In this document: one piece after another, positions 18,239 through 26,661 of the stretch
How the letters are laid out: the number at the start of each line of letters is the position of its first letter
Numbering within the stretch: the first letter of the stretch is position 1
Origin: Insolitispirillum peregrinum
GTDB lineage: Bacteria > Pseudomonadota > Alphaproteobacteria > Rhodospirillales > Rhodospirillaceae
DNA: 64,000 nt
Direction: 5' to 3'
Assembly: GCF_900156605.1 (NCBI RefSeq)
Contig: NZ_FTOA01000005.1
Span: 310,001-374,000 of the forward strand
Translations under genes and position numbers: made by a program
The notes under the pieces: generated by a model
Databases searched by the model: none
What the model was told of the DNA's origin: nothing
The model's input: only the letters and a program-made list of their open reading frames with translations

Positions 18239-18910
18239 ATGACTCCCGCCGGAGGGAGAGAGGGAGAGCCGATCCCGCTGTCGGCTCTCCAGCATGCGGT
18301 GTACTGCCTGCGGCAGGCGGCGCTGATCCATCTGGAACGCCAGTGGGACGACAACCGCTTTACCGCCGAAGGTCATGTCCTGCACGCCGTCGTTGACAAA
18401 CCGGCCAGCCGCGCCGGTCGTGGCGTGCGGCGGGTGCAGGCGTTACCGCTGACCCATCGCGGCCTCAATCTGGCGGGCGTGGCCGATCTGGTCGAGTTCC
18501 TGCCAGCGGCGGACGGCGGCGAAACGCCGTTCCCGGTCGAGTACAAGCGCGGCAAGCCCAAGCTGCACCGGGCGGACGAGGTGCAGGTGTGCGCGCAGGC
18601 CCTGTGTCTGGAGGAGATGACCGGGCGTCCGGTCCCCGAGGGCGCGCTGTACTATGCCGAAACCAAACGGCGCCAAACCGTTCCGTTTGATGAGGCGTTG
18701 CGCCGCTTGACGCTGGCAACCATCGCCGATCTGGCGGCGGTCTTCGCCTCGTTGCAGACGCCACCGCCTCCGGCAAAGCTGACCCGCTGCCGGTCCTGCT
18801 CCCTGATCGAACTCTGTCGTCCGTCGATTGTCCGCCGTTCGGTCGATGACTGGCGGCAAGTGGCGGTGGCGGCGATGCTGGCAGAGGACGATACCGGGGA
18901 TACGCGATGA
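18239..18910 (+). CDS. cas4: Cas4 exonuclease (adaptation module)
   Basis: Iron-sulfur RecB-like nuclease that trims prespacers and helps select PAM-proximal ends with Cas1-Cas2 (known family). The 223-aa protein keeps the four cluster cysteines (C23 and C184, C187, C193 in CRSCSLIELC) and nuclease residues H50, D83, E101 and K103 (VEYKRG). ATG 18239 follows the cas7c stop by three bases, and the first 10 residues (TPAGGREGE) may be non-conserved. The stop overlaps the cas1 start (ATGA). Its presence fits a full I-C adaptation set. Confidence 0.96.
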   Translation: MTPAGGREGEPIPLSALQHAVYCLRQAALIHLERQWDDNRFTAEGHVLHAVVDKPASRAGRGVRRVQALPLTHRGLNLAGVADLVEFLPAADGGETPFPVEYKRGKPKLHRADEVQVCAQALCLEEMTGRPVPEGALYYAETKRRQTVPFDEALRRLTLATIADLAAVFASLQTPPPPAKLTRCRSCSLIELCRPSIVRRSVDDWRQVAVAAMLAEDDTGDTR

Positions 18911-19929
18911 AAAAGCTGCTCAATACCGTTTATGTCACCACCGAAGGGGCCAGTCTACGCAAGGACGGCGAAAATCTGGTGATCGAGGTGGAGGGGGAAA
19001 CCAGAGGGCGGGTTCCCTTCCATATGCTGGCTTCGGTGGTGGTGTTCGGTGGACTGTATTTGTCGCCGCCGTTGATTGGAGCGTGCGCCGAAGGCGGGAT
19101 CACCATCGTCATTCTGGAGCGGTCAGGAAAGTTTCAGGCCCGCATTGAAGGCCCGGTGAGCGGGAACGTCCTGCTGCGTCGCGCCCAGTATGCAGCCAGC
19201 GACCAGCCGGACGAGATCGTGCTGGGAAAAATCGCCAACCAACGATCAGTGCTGTTGCGGGCGCTGCGCGACCATGGCGACAGCCTGACCGATCAGCAGC
19301 AGGACTGTTTACAGCAGGCCGGCGAGCGTCTGGGGCAGATCATGCGCCATGTTGCGGCGACGGCGCTGGATACGGACCAGTTGCGGGGCTGCGAAGGCGA
19401 GGCCGCCCAGCGGTACTTTGGGGCCTTTGATACAATGCTCCGCTCTCCTGACCCCGAGATATGTTTCCGGGGTCGCTCACGCCGTCCGCCGCTGGACCCG
19501 GTGAATGCGGTGTTGTCGTTCCTGTATACGCTGCTGACCCACGACTGCCGCAGCGCCGCCGAAGCGGTCGGGCTTGATCCGGCGGTGGGCTTCCTGCACC
19601 GCGACCGCCCCGGCAGACCCAGTCTGGCCCTCGACCTGATGGAAGAATTGCGGCCCGTGCTGGTGGATCGTCTGGTGCTGTCACTGTTCAATCGCCGCCA
19701 ATTGCGCGCCGGTGACTTTACCGTGCGCGAGGGCGGGGCGGTCCTGTTGAGCGATGAGGCGCGCAAGCTGGTGTTGACCGCCTGGCAGGAGCGCAAAAAG
19801 GAAGAGCGGATGCATCCCTTCTTGCAGGAAAAGGCTCCGCTGGGACTGGTGCCCTACCTACAGGCCCAATTGCTCGCCCGCCATCTGCGCGGCGATCTGG
19901 ACGCCTATCCGTCATGGTTGTGGAAATAA
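18907..19929 (+). CDS. cas1: Cas1 spacer integrase
   Basis: Integrase that inserts new spacers at the leader end (known family). The 340-aa protein starts MKKLLNTVYVTTEGASLRKDGENLVIEV and carries the metal site E163 (RGCEGEAAQRYF), H231 (GFLHRDRPGRPSL) and D243 (ALDLMEELRP). Further typical stretches are NAVLSFLYTLLTHDCRSAAEAVGLDP and LVLSLFNRRQ. No frameshift or missing catalytic residue is seen, so adaptation should be functional. The start overlaps the cas4 stop, and cas2 begins 15 bases downstream. Confidence 0.97.
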   Translation: MKKLLNTVYVTTEGASLRKDGENLVIEVEGETRGRVPFHMLASVVVFGGLYLSPPLIGACAEGGITIVILERSGKFQARIEGPVSGNVLLRRAQYAASDQPDEIVLGKIANQRSVLLRALRDHGDSLTDQQQDCLQQAGERLGQIMRHVAATALDTDQLRGCEGEAAQRYFGAFDTMLRSPDPEICFRGRSRRPPLDPVNAVLSFLYTLLTHDCRSAAEAVGLDPAVGFLHRDRPGRPSLALDLMEELRPVLVDRLVLSLFNRRQLRAGDFTVREGGAVLLSDEARKLVLTAWQERKKEERMHPFLQEKAPLGLVPYLQAQLLARHLRGDLDAYPSWLWK

Positions 19930-19944
19930 GGCAAGGGGGCTGCG

Positions 19945-20235
19945 GTGCTGGTTCTGGTCACCTATGATGTGAAAACCTCCGATGAGGGCGGAGCCCGCCG
20001 CCTGCGGGCCGTCTCGAAAGCCTGTCAGGATTATGGGCAGCGGGTGCAATACTCTGTCTTTGAAATCGAGGTCGATCCGGCGCAGTGGGTGGCCTTGAAA
20101 AGCCGTCTGGAGGGCATCATCAACCCCGACTGCGACAGTCTGCGCTATTACCATCTGGGGGCAAACTGGCAGCGCCGGGTGGAACATGTCGGTGCCAAAC
20201 CGGCGACCGACCTGAACGGCCCCTTGATCTGGTGA
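19945..20235 (+). CDS. cas2: Cas2 adaptation subunit
   Basis: Small ferredoxin-fold partner of Cas1 (known family). The 96-aa protein begins MLVLVTYDVKTSDEGGARRLRAV with the conserved Asp of VTYDV. It continues with QYSVFEIEVDPAQW and ends SLRYYHLGANWQRRVEHVG, typical of type I-C Cas2. The start is GTG 19945, with GGGGG five bases upstream. It is the last cas gene; the second CRISPR leader starts 18 bases after its stop. Confidence 0.96.
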   Translation: MLVLVTYDVKTSDEGGARRLRAVSKACQDYGQRVQYSVFEIEVDPAQWVALKSRLEGIINPDCDSLRYYHLGANWQRRVEHVGAKPATDLNGPLIW

Positions 20236-20253
20236 GGGGTGGGCGGGATCGCC

Positions 20254-20598
20254 GCGCGAACCCCAAGCGTGTCGTGAGCCTTGGGGGGCTCGGTCTGCGA
20301 CAGTACCGTGGAGCGCTGCTCCACACCTCGCTGGGGCCGGTCGGCCCCAGACCCCATTCCTTTGATTATAAATGAAAAACCTGAGGGCGGGCCTCGGGCG
20401 GGTTCGGTTGGTCGCCCGTTTCCAGAACTGGAGTGCCGTCTCCTCTGTCCGGGGAGGTTCGCGCTGCTCCAAGTCATTGAAAATATTTGATTTTCATTTT
20501 CATATCATATGTGTACATATATTTTTACGGAAAAAGGCCGGAGGTTCGCGCAACAAGCCTCTTTTCTTTTGCAGCATCAGATTGTTATAGTGGGGGCC
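20254..20598 (+). promoter_or_regulatory. CRISPR leader 2, with a repeat inserted in it
   Basis: Same ordered motifs as leader 1: GCGCGAACCCCAAGCGTGTC (20254), GGGAGGTTCGCGC (20452), GGTTCGCGC (20543) followed by CCTCTTTTCTTT, and TTGTTATAGTG. The last 143 bases match leader 1 in spacing. The gap between the first and second motif is 202 bases instead of 34, and the extra 168 bases include a family A repeat (20307-20357). Confidence 0.75.
20307..20357. repeat. Family A palindromic repeat (copy 3, reversed)
   Basis: GTGGAGCGCTGCTCCAC followed by CTCGC and CTGGGGCC/GGCCCCAG, in the opposite orientation to copies 1, 2 and 4. CAGTAC just upstream resembles the terminal repeat of the 60053-60230 element. 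It lies inside CRISPR leader 2. Confidence 0.8.
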
Positions 20599-20806
20599 GT
20601 CGCCCCCTCACGGGGGCGTGGATTGAAACCCGTTTTTTTCTGCCCGGCATCCGGGGCGGCGTTGTCGCCCCCTCACGGGGGCGTGGATTGAAACGTCTAA
20701 TGGTTCACGTGGTGGCCTGTCTCGCGTGTCGCCCCCTCACGGGGGCGTGGATTGAAACAACGGAAAATTTTGCGGCCTCTTTGACCGCGTGCGTTGCCTC
20801 CTCACG
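20599..20806 (+). CRISPR. Type I-C CRISPR array 2: 3 repeats plus a degenerate one, 3 spacers
   Basis: Perfect 31-bp repeats identical to array 1 start at 20599, 20664 and 20728. Spacers are 34, 33 and 34 bp. A degenerate fourth repeat starts at 20793 (GTTGCCTCCTCACG, then diverging) and marks the leader-distal end. The short array beside the cas genes shares its leader with array 1, so both can probably be acquired into by the same Cas1-Cas2. Confidence 0.96.
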
Positions 20807-20873
20807 CCAGTAGGGCTGTCCGCCCCTGCTGGAAGGGGGCGTATGCCCACCCACACTCTGATGCCTGAAAAAA

Positions 20874-20922
20874 CGGGGCCTGGGGCCTGAAGGCCCCAGC
20901 GAGGTGTGGAGCAGCGCTCCAC
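20874..20922. repeat. Family A palindromic repeat (copy 4)
   Basis: CTGGGGCC/GGCCCCAG and GTGGAGCAGCGCTCCAC hairpins joined by GCGAGGT, between CRISPR array 2 and the stop of the PEBP gene. Confidence 0.8.
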
Positions 20923-20965
20923 AATCCTTCCCTCCTCCCCGCTCTCCGCCGCGCCGCACAGGGCC

Positions 20966-21514
20966 TCAGCGGGTGTAAACCGCCGTGATGCTTGCCTTGC
21001 CGATGCTGTTGGCGCGGACCATGAAGCCCGCCAGCGCATTGCTGGCATCCTGCGGCAAATCGAGCTTTTCGACCCCCAGAGCGTAGACGGTGAACACATA
21101 GCGGTGGACTTCGCCGGGGGGCGGGCAAGCCCCGCCGAACCCGGCGACGCCGTAATCGTTTTTCAACTCGCTGGCTCCGGCGGGCACAGCCTTTGAGCCG
21201 CTGGCCCCGGCGGCCAATTCGGAAATGGTGGCCGGGATGTTCACCACGTTCCAGTGCCACCAGCCAGAGCCGGTCGGGGCATCGGGATCATAAGCGGTGA
21301 CGGCAAAGCTTTTGGTGCCTGTGGGGGCATTGCTCCACGACAGGTGCGGCGAGGTGTTGCCGCCGTCGCAGCCAAAGCCCTTGAAGACCTGAGCCGGGGA
21401 CAACGGAGCGCCCTCGGCGACAGACGGGCTGGTCAGTTTGAAGTCCTGTGCGATGGCCGGGGTGGCGAGCGCGCCAGCAAGGGCAAGGCCGACAACGACA
21501 GATGTAACACGCAT
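20966..21514 (-). CDS. YbhB/YbcL-type PEBP (Raf kinase inhibitor-like) secreted protein
   Basis: Phosphatidylethanolamine-binding-protein fold; the bacterial role is poorly defined. The 182-aa product has a signal peptide (MRVTSVVVGLALAGALATPAIAQ). Ligand-pocket motifs follow: GCDGGNTSPHLSW, AYDPDAPTGSGWWHWNVVNIP, NDYGVAGFGGACPPPGEVHRYVFTVYAL. ATG 21514 was chosen because AGGAAGAG precedes it and a signal peptide follows. The frame is open upstream to 21700 without support. It probably ends its own transcript, since the AraC gene upstream on the same strand is 95 bases away. Confidence 0.9.
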   Translation of the reverse strand: MRVTSVVVGLALAGALATPAIAQDFKLTSPSVAEGAPLSPAQVFKGFGCDGGNTSPHLSWSNAPTGTKSFAVTAYDPDAPTGSGWWHWNVVNIPATISELAAGASGSKAVPAGASELKNDYGVAGFGGACPPPGEVHRYVFTVYALGVEKLDLPQDASNALAGFMVRANSIGKASITAVYTR

Positions 21515-21609
21515 GATGCTCTTCCTCTGTGTGATCCGTGATGGCCTGAGCATACGGGTTGGTCGGGCCTTCCGCTTCCGGTCTTCGCTCAAAAACTGTC
21601 GAAAAACGA

Positions 21610-22428
21610 TCATTCTGCGGGGGAGCGGATAGCAGTGGGCTTCAGGCCAAATCTCTTCTTGAACGAATCCGAAAAGTGCGAGGGGGTTTTGAAGCCGCAC
21701 TCCAGGGCGACCTGCGCGATCGGCGTGCGGGTGTTTTGCAGCAGGGCCAGACCGTTCTCAAGCCGGGTATGGTGGAGCACCCTGGCGAAGCTGTAGCCCG
21801 ATCTGGCCAGCCAGCGGCGAAAGGTTGGCTCGCTCATCGCAAAATGTCTGGCGGCGTCCATCGCTCGCCATGGCCGCTCAAGGTCGGTCTCGATCAGGGA
21901 GCGCAAGCGGGCCAGCGGCCCTTCTTCATCCTGCACCGACAGGCGGATACCATGATGGCGCAGCCAGATCAGCGGTTCGAGCAGGCGGTGCTGGCGGATG
22001 GGCGGCGGCAGGGTGGCGTTGCCCAGTGTTTCCTCAATCAGCGTCAACAGCTCCAGCGGGCGCAGGGGATCGGCCCGGATGATCTGGATCCCTGGTGGTT
22101 CGCTGTCCACTCTGCTGTCGGGGAAAATCGTTCGTACCATGTCGTGGGGAAAGTACACGCCATCCGCACGATAGTCGGCATTGATCAGCGGGCGGTTTTC
22201 CAGCGTCACGACGGAGCCGGACGGAAAGAGGATCAAATCCCCTTCGTGGGCGATCATCTCGCCGGTCAGGGGGCAGAGGATGCGCTTGCTGCCGGTCCGG
22301 ACGAAACACAAAAAAGTCAACTGGATGAACAGGTCGGGGAAGGTCGCTGCCGTTGCCTGGGTGATCGGCAGGACGCGCATGCCATGGTTGTTGTCATCTG
22401 ACGAGGGTACAGGAACAGGAGGCGTCAT
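21610..22428 (-). CDS. AraC-family transcriptional regulator
   Basis: A 272-aa regulator with an N-terminal cupin-like sensing region (GEMIAHEGDLILFPSGSVVTLENRPL). A C-terminal double helix-turn-helix spans about residues 165-265, with signatures RPWRAMDAARHFAMSEPTFRRWLARSG and ARVLHHTRLENGLALLQNTRTPIAQVALECGFKTPSHFSDSFKKRFGLKP. Its ATG overlaps the stop of the LysR gene by four bases, so the two regulators are co-translated. That is an unusual tandem, and the ligand is unknown. Confidence 0.93.
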   Translation of the reverse strand: MTPPVPVPSSDDNNHGMRVLPITQATAATFPDLFIQLTFLCFVRTGSKRILCPLTGEMIAHEGDLILFPSGSVVTLENRPLINADYRADGVYFPHDMVRTIFPDSRVDSEPPGIQIIRADPLRPLELLTLIEETLGNATLPPPIRQHRLLEPLIWLRHHGIRLSVQDEEGPLARLRSLIETDLERPWRAMDAARHFAMSEPTFRRWLARSGYSFARVLHHTRLENGLALLQNTRTPIAQVALECGFKTPSHFSDSFKKRFGLKPTAIRSPAE

Positions 22429-23366
22429 GGCGTGCGGTCTCCGGTATGCCGTGCGGCTCCGGTTCCGGCGACCACATCGAACAGCAGGCTGCGGACCCAG
22501 CGGTATTCTGGTGCACGATGGGTGCGGTCGTGCCAGACGGCGAGTTTGGTAAAGCCTGCAATTGGCAGGGGAGGTTCGGTGATGATCAGGCCAGCGATAT
22601 CACAGGCAAGACGACGGGGAACAACGGCGATCAGGTCGGTGGTTTGCAGGACGGCCGCCAAGGCCAGAAAGCTGGTCATCGACAGAACCACCCGCCGGTG
22701 GCGACCGATGGCGGCAAGGGCATCATCGGTGATGCCGCGAAAGGGCTGTCCGGCATAGGAGACCAGCGCATGGTCAAGGGCGCAAAACCGGTCCAGCGAC
22801 AGCGCATGTCCGGGGGGCGGTGTATCGGGATGACCATGGCGCAGGACGCACACATAGTCTTCATCGAACAGGCGACGGGCGTGCAGTTCGGGCGGGGCGC
22901 TGTCGGGGGTGATTAGGGCCAGATCGACATCGGCACGTTCAAACTGTGTGGACAGGGCAAGGGGATCAACGGGCCGCACGGCCACTCGCACACCGGGGGC
23001 CAAATGCCGCAGGGTGGTCAGAAACGGCAGCATCACCGCCTGCACGGCATAGTCGGTTGCGGCGACGGAAACGCTGAAGTCCGCCGTTGCCGGATCAAAA
23101 GCCATCGGCCGGAGCAGGGCGCTGGCGTCGGCCAGCAGGTGCTTCACCGGCCCGGCGAGGCTTTGCGCGCGCGGGGTGGGGATGATGCCGCGCTGGCTGC
23201 GGACGAACAGGGGGTCATCAAAGCTGTGGCGCAGGCGGGTCAGCATGCCGCTGACCGCAGGCTGGGTCAGGCCGAGGCGGTCGGCAGCGCGGGTGACGCT
23301 GCGCTCGTCAAGCAAGGCATCGAGGGTTTTCAACAGATTAAGGTCAAGTGTCTTGATATCACGCAT
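22425..23366 (-). CDS. LysR-family transcriptional regulator (NodD-like branch)
   Basis: A 313-aa regulator. The N-terminal winged helix begins MRDIKTLDLNLLKTLDALLDERSVTRAADRLGLTQPAVSGML, followed by FVRSQRGIIPTPRA, a pattern of NodD/PcpR-like LysR proteins. The C-terminal two-lobed effector domain spans about residues 95-300. It is divergent from the SRPBCC gene across about 100 bases, the usual arrangement for a LysR protein and its target. It could therefore control the SRPBCC-OYE-MFS genes (inference). Translationally coupled to the AraC gene. Confidence 0.93.
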   Translation of the reverse strand: MRDIKTLDLNLLKTLDALLDERSVTRAADRLGLTQPAVSGMLTRLRHSFDDPLFVRSQRGIIPTPRAQSLAGPVKHLLADASALLRPMAFDPATADFSVSVAATDYAVQAVMLPFLTTLRHLAPGVRVAVRPVDPLALSTQFERADVDLALITPDSAPPELHARRLFDEDYVCVLRHGHPDTPPPGHALSLDRFCALDHALVSYAGQPFRGITDDALAAIGRHRRVVLSMTSFLALAAVLQTTDLIAVVPRRLACDIAGLIITEPPLPIAGFTKLAVWHDRTHRAPEYRWVRSLLFDVVAGTGAARHTGDRTP

Positions 23367-23465
23367 TCTGATGCCTGTGATCCTTGATGGTGATTTCTTT
23401 TTATATCATGGCATCCCCTATTGTCACCGACATCCGCTTCAACGGCCTGTCCAGCAGGCCCCGAC

Positions 23466-23996
23466 ATGACGAGAATGTCCATGAACAGCATCATCTGGCC
23501 GGATGGCTATCTTCCCGGTTTCAGTGACAATTTTGCCTCGAACGAGGTGATCGAGGCCGATCTTTCCTGTGCCGATATCTGGCCGTATCTGGTCAATACC
23601 GATGTTTGGCCGACTTATTACAGCAATGTGGCCGATGTTCGTTTCCATGATGGCTCTGGCCCGGAACTGGGCAAGGGGGCACGGTTCCGCTTTACCACCT
23701 TTGGTTTTCCGGTCGAGGCGGAAGTGACCGAATGTGAGCCGCCCCGCCCGGGGGCTCCGGCGCGGCTAGCGTGGCACGGCTGGGTCGAGGGAGATGCAGA
23801 GCATCGTCTGGATGTGCATCACGCCTGGCTGATCGAAGACCTGCCGCAGGGGCGAGTGCGGGTTCTGACGCAGGAAACCCAGAATGGCCAGCCCGCACTG
23901 GATTTGGCGGTGGCCGTGCCCAACCCGATGATCAATGGCCATCAGGAATGGCTGGTTGGTTTGATCTTCAGTGCCCGCAACGCTCAGGCCGTGTGA
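23466..23996 (+). CDS. SRPBCC-domain protein (START/polyketide-cyclase-like)
   Basis: A roughly 176-aa protein of the START/Bet v1 fold, based on the pattern FASNEVIEADLSCADIWPYLVNTDVWPTYYSNV near the N-terminus, a mid-region FGFPVEAEVTECEPP, and a C-terminal amphipathic helix. Such proteins bind hydrophobic small molecules; the ligand cannot be told. In-frame ATGs occur at 23466, 23475 and 23481. The last has GACGAGA upstream, so the start is uncertain within five codons. It is divergent from the LysR gene and followed 107 bases later by an Old Yellow Enzyme gene. Confidence 0.8.
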   Translation: MTRMSMNSIIWPDGYLPGFSDNFASNEVIEADLSCADIWPYLVNTDVWPTYYSNVADVRFHDGSGPELGKGARFRFTTFGFPVEAEVTECEPPRPGAPARLAWHGWVEGDAEHRLDVHHAWLIEDLPQGRVRVLTQETQNGQPALDLAVAVPNPMINGHQEWLVGLIFSARNAQAV

Positions 23997-24103
23997 TCCC
24001 TGCTTTCGGCCTCCTCAGAAAAGGCTGCTCTGTTGACCCTTGAGGCTTTGCGGAACGCTCCCTAAGTCTCCACCTGTTTCGGCCCATTGCTGGAAGGCGT
24101 GCC

Positions 24104-25219
24104 ATGTCAGCCCTGTTTTCTCCTTTTTCCCTCAAAGACGTCACCCTGCGGAACCGGATTGCCGTTCCGCCGATGTGCCAGTACAGCGCCGTTGATGGCC
24201 TGACCACCGACTGGCACGAAGCCCATTATACCGGCATGGCACGGGGTGGGGCCGGTCTGGTGATTGTCGAAGCCACGGCCGTTTCGCCCGAGGGGCGGAT
24301 TTCCCCGTCCTGCACCGGTCTGTGGACTGACGCGCAGGCCGAAGGCATGGCGCGCATTGCCCGAGGCATCAAGGCCGCCGGAGCCGTGCCGGGCATCCAG
24401 ATTGCCCACGCCGGGCGCAAGGCCAGTGCCAACCGCCCGTGGGATGGCGATGACCACATCCCGGCGGATGATCCGCGCGGCTGGGATACGCTGGCTCCGT
24501 CGGCGATTGCCTTTGGTGCCAATCTGCCGAAGGTTCCCAAGGCGATGACGCTGGACGATATCGCCCGCGTCAAGGCTGACTTTGTGGCTGCCGCCCGGCG
24601 CGCACTGGCGGCGGGCTTTGAGTGGCTGGAACTGCACTTTGCCCATGGCTATCTGGCGCAGAGCTTCTTTTCGCCGCACAGCAACACCCGCGATGATGCC
24701 TATGGCGGCGACTTTGCCGGGCGCAGCCGGTTCCTGCTGGAAACGCTGGCCGCCGTGCGGGCGGTGTGGCCGGAAAACCTGCCGCTGACCGCCCGTTTCG
24801 GGGTGATCGAATATGATGGCCGCGATGAGGAAACCCTGGCGGAATCGATTGACCTGACCCGCCTGTTCCGTGAAAACGGTTTGGACCTGCTGAACGTCAG
24901 CGTCAATTTCGGCATCCCGGATGCTCAAATTCCGTGGGCGACCCCGGCGTTCCTCGCCCCGATTGCCGAGCGGGTCCGCCGCGAAGCCGCCATTCCGGTG
25001 GCGTCGTCGTGGTCGATGGACAGCGCCGAAATCGCCGAGCGGGTGATTGCCGACCAGCAGATGGATCTGGTGATGATCGGGCGGGCCCACCTTGCCAATC
25101 CGCATTATCCCTATGTGCTGGCTCAAAAGCTGAAGGAACAGAATCCGGCGTGGGTGATGCCCGCCCCCTATGCGCACTGGCTGTCCCGCTATCGTGGGTC
25201 GGCGAATGTTACAGAATAA
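24104..25219 (+). CDS. NADH:flavin oxidoreductase, Old Yellow Enzyme (YqjM/XenA type)
   Basis: FMN ene-reductase acting on alpha,beta-unsaturated carbonyls or nitro compounds (known family). The 371-aa TIM barrel has C25 and Y27 (PMCQYSA), the redox-tuning pair of the thermophilic-like/YqjM class. The active-site His pair is in LELHFAHGYLAQSFFSP, followed by NTRDDAYGG, RFGVIEYDG and a C-terminal LVMIGRAHLANPHYPY. Length matches XenA/YqjM. It overlaps the MFS gene by 14 bases, suggesting coordinated detoxification and export of a reactive compound (inference). Confidence 0.93.
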   Translation: MSALFSPFSLKDVTLRNRIAVPPMCQYSAVDGLTTDWHEAHYTGMARGGAGLVIVEATAVSPEGRISPSCTGLWTDAQAEGMARIARGIKAAGAVPGIQIAHAGRKASANRPWDGDDHIPADDPRGWDTLAPSAIAFGANLPKVPKAMTLDDIARVKADFVAAARRALAAGFEWLELHFAHGYLAQSFFSPHSNTRDDAYGGDFAGRSRFLLETLAAVRAVWPENLPLTARFGVIEYDGRDEETLAESIDLTRLFRENGLDLLNVSVNFGIPDAQIPWATPAFLAPIAERVRREAAIPVASSWSMDSAEIAERVIADQQMDLVMIGRAHLANPHYPYVLAQKLKEQNPAWVMPAPYAHWLSRYRGSANVTE

Positions 25220-26639
25220 GCAGGCCGATGGCCTGACAGCATTCCGTCTGCGGCTGGTGACGTTCCTCGTCACCGGCTCGCTGTTCATGGAAGTGCTGGA
25301 TGGAACCATCATCGCCACCGCCCTGCCTGAAATGGCGACGTCATTCGGGCTGTCGGCGGTGGAGCTGAATGTCGGGATCAGTGCCTATCTGCTGGCGCTG
25401 GGGGTGCTGATTCCGGTCAGCGGCTGGTTTGCCGACCGTTTCGGGCCGCGACTGATTTTTACCTCGGCGATTGCGCTGTTTACCCTGTCTTCGGCCCTGT
25501 GCGGCCTGAGTACCGATTTGCCAACCTTCATCGCGCTGCGCATCCTGCAAGGCGCCAGCGGGGCAATGATGGTTCCGGTCGGGCGGCTGCTGATCTTGCG
25601 CTATACGCCGCAGGACAAGCTGATGGGGGCGATGTCCAGTCTGGTCTGGCCTGCGCTGGCCGCACCGGTGATCGGGCCGCCGCTGGGGGGATTTATCACC
25701 ACCCATGCCGGGTGGCACTGGATTTTCTTTTTGAATGTTCCGCTGGGGCTGATCGCCTTTGTGGCTGCCCTGTTTCTGGTGCCACGCATCCAGCCCGAGG
25801 CCCGGCAACCCTTTGACTGGCGGGGCTTTGTGCTGTGCGGGACGGCCACTTTTGCCGTCCTGAGCGGTCTGGAACGGCTGGCCGCCGCAGTGACAGCGGT
25901 CAATCTGGTGCTGATTGGCGGGGGGCTGCTGATGGGGTGGCTGGCCCTGCGTCACCTTCGGCGGGCTTCTGCGCCGATGCTGACGCTGGCCCCGTTCCGC
26001 ATTGCGACCTTTCGGGCGGCCATGGTCGGCGGGTCCATTTCCCGCATGGCCATTGGCAGTGCGCCGTTCCTGTTGCCGTTGCTGTTTCAGGTCGGTTTCG
26101 GCTACAGCCCGTTCCATTCCGGCCTGTTGCTGCTGGTGGTCTTTGCCGGCAACTTTGCGATGAAAAGTGTCACCACGCCGGTTCTGCGCCGCTTTGGCTA
26201 TCGCCCGGTGCTGATTGCCAACAGCCTGTTGGCCGCCGCCTGTCTGGCAGCCTGCGCTACCCTGACTCCTGACACTCCTTTGGTGGTTTTGCTGCTGGTG
26301 CTGTTCATCAACGGGGTGACCCGATCGATGCAGTTCACCGCGCTGGGCACGATTGCTTTTGCTGATGTGGAAAAACAGCAGATGGCCGATGCCAACGGGC
26401 TGTTCAACACCTTGTCACAGATTGCGATGGCCGCAGGGATTACACTGGGGGCGATCGGTGTCCGATTGGGCGGAGTGCTGGCAGGACAGGGAACGCTGAC
26501 CGGTGACGGTATCGCTTATCGGGCGGCGTTTCTGCTGACAGCTGGTGTTGGCGTTCTGGGGGTGTTTGACCTGCTGAGGCTGCCCAGAGGGGCAGGAGAT
26601 CATTTCATCGAAAAGCCCACGGATGCTGCCGCAGGGTAA
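25206..26639 (+). CDS. MFS drug exporter, DHA2 (EmrB/QacA) type
   Basis: A 477-aa membrane protein with about 14 predicted helices, the DHA2 pattern. Motif A-like GWFADRFGPRLIF and the family signature near FMEVLDGTIIATALPEMATSFG and RILQGASGAMMVPVGRLLILRY are clear. The drug:H+ antiporter motif region is GPPLGGFITTHAGWHWIFFLNVPLG. ATG 25206 lies inside the end of the OYE gene. The substrate is unknown. It is convergent with the diguanylate cyclase gene, whose end is 22 bases away. Confidence 0.92.
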   Translation: MLQNKQADGLTAFRLRLVTFLVTGSLFMEVLDGTIIATALPEMATSFGLSAVELNVGISAYLLALGVLIPVSGWFADRFGPRLIFTSAIALFTLSSALCGLSTDLPTFIALRILQGASGAMMVPVGRLLILRYTPQDKLMGAMSSLVWPALAAPVIGPPLGGFITTHAGWHWIFFLNVPLGLIAFVAALFLVPRIQPEARQPFDWRGFVLCGTATFAVLSGLERLAAAVTAVNLVLIGGGLLMGWLALRHLRRASAPMLTLAPFRIATFRAAMVGGSISRMAIGSAPFLLPLLFQVGFGYSPFHSGLLLLVVFAGNFAMKSVTTPVLRRFGYRPVLIANSLLAAACLAACATLTPDTPLVVLLLVLFINGVTRSMQFTALGTIAFADVEKQQMADANGLFNTLSQIAMAAGITLGAIGVRLGGVLAGQGTLTGDGIAYRAAFLLTAGVGVLGVFDLLRLPRGAGDHFIEKPTDAAAG

Positions 26640-26661
26640 CGCGGCAGCGCCGGGGCAGCTG

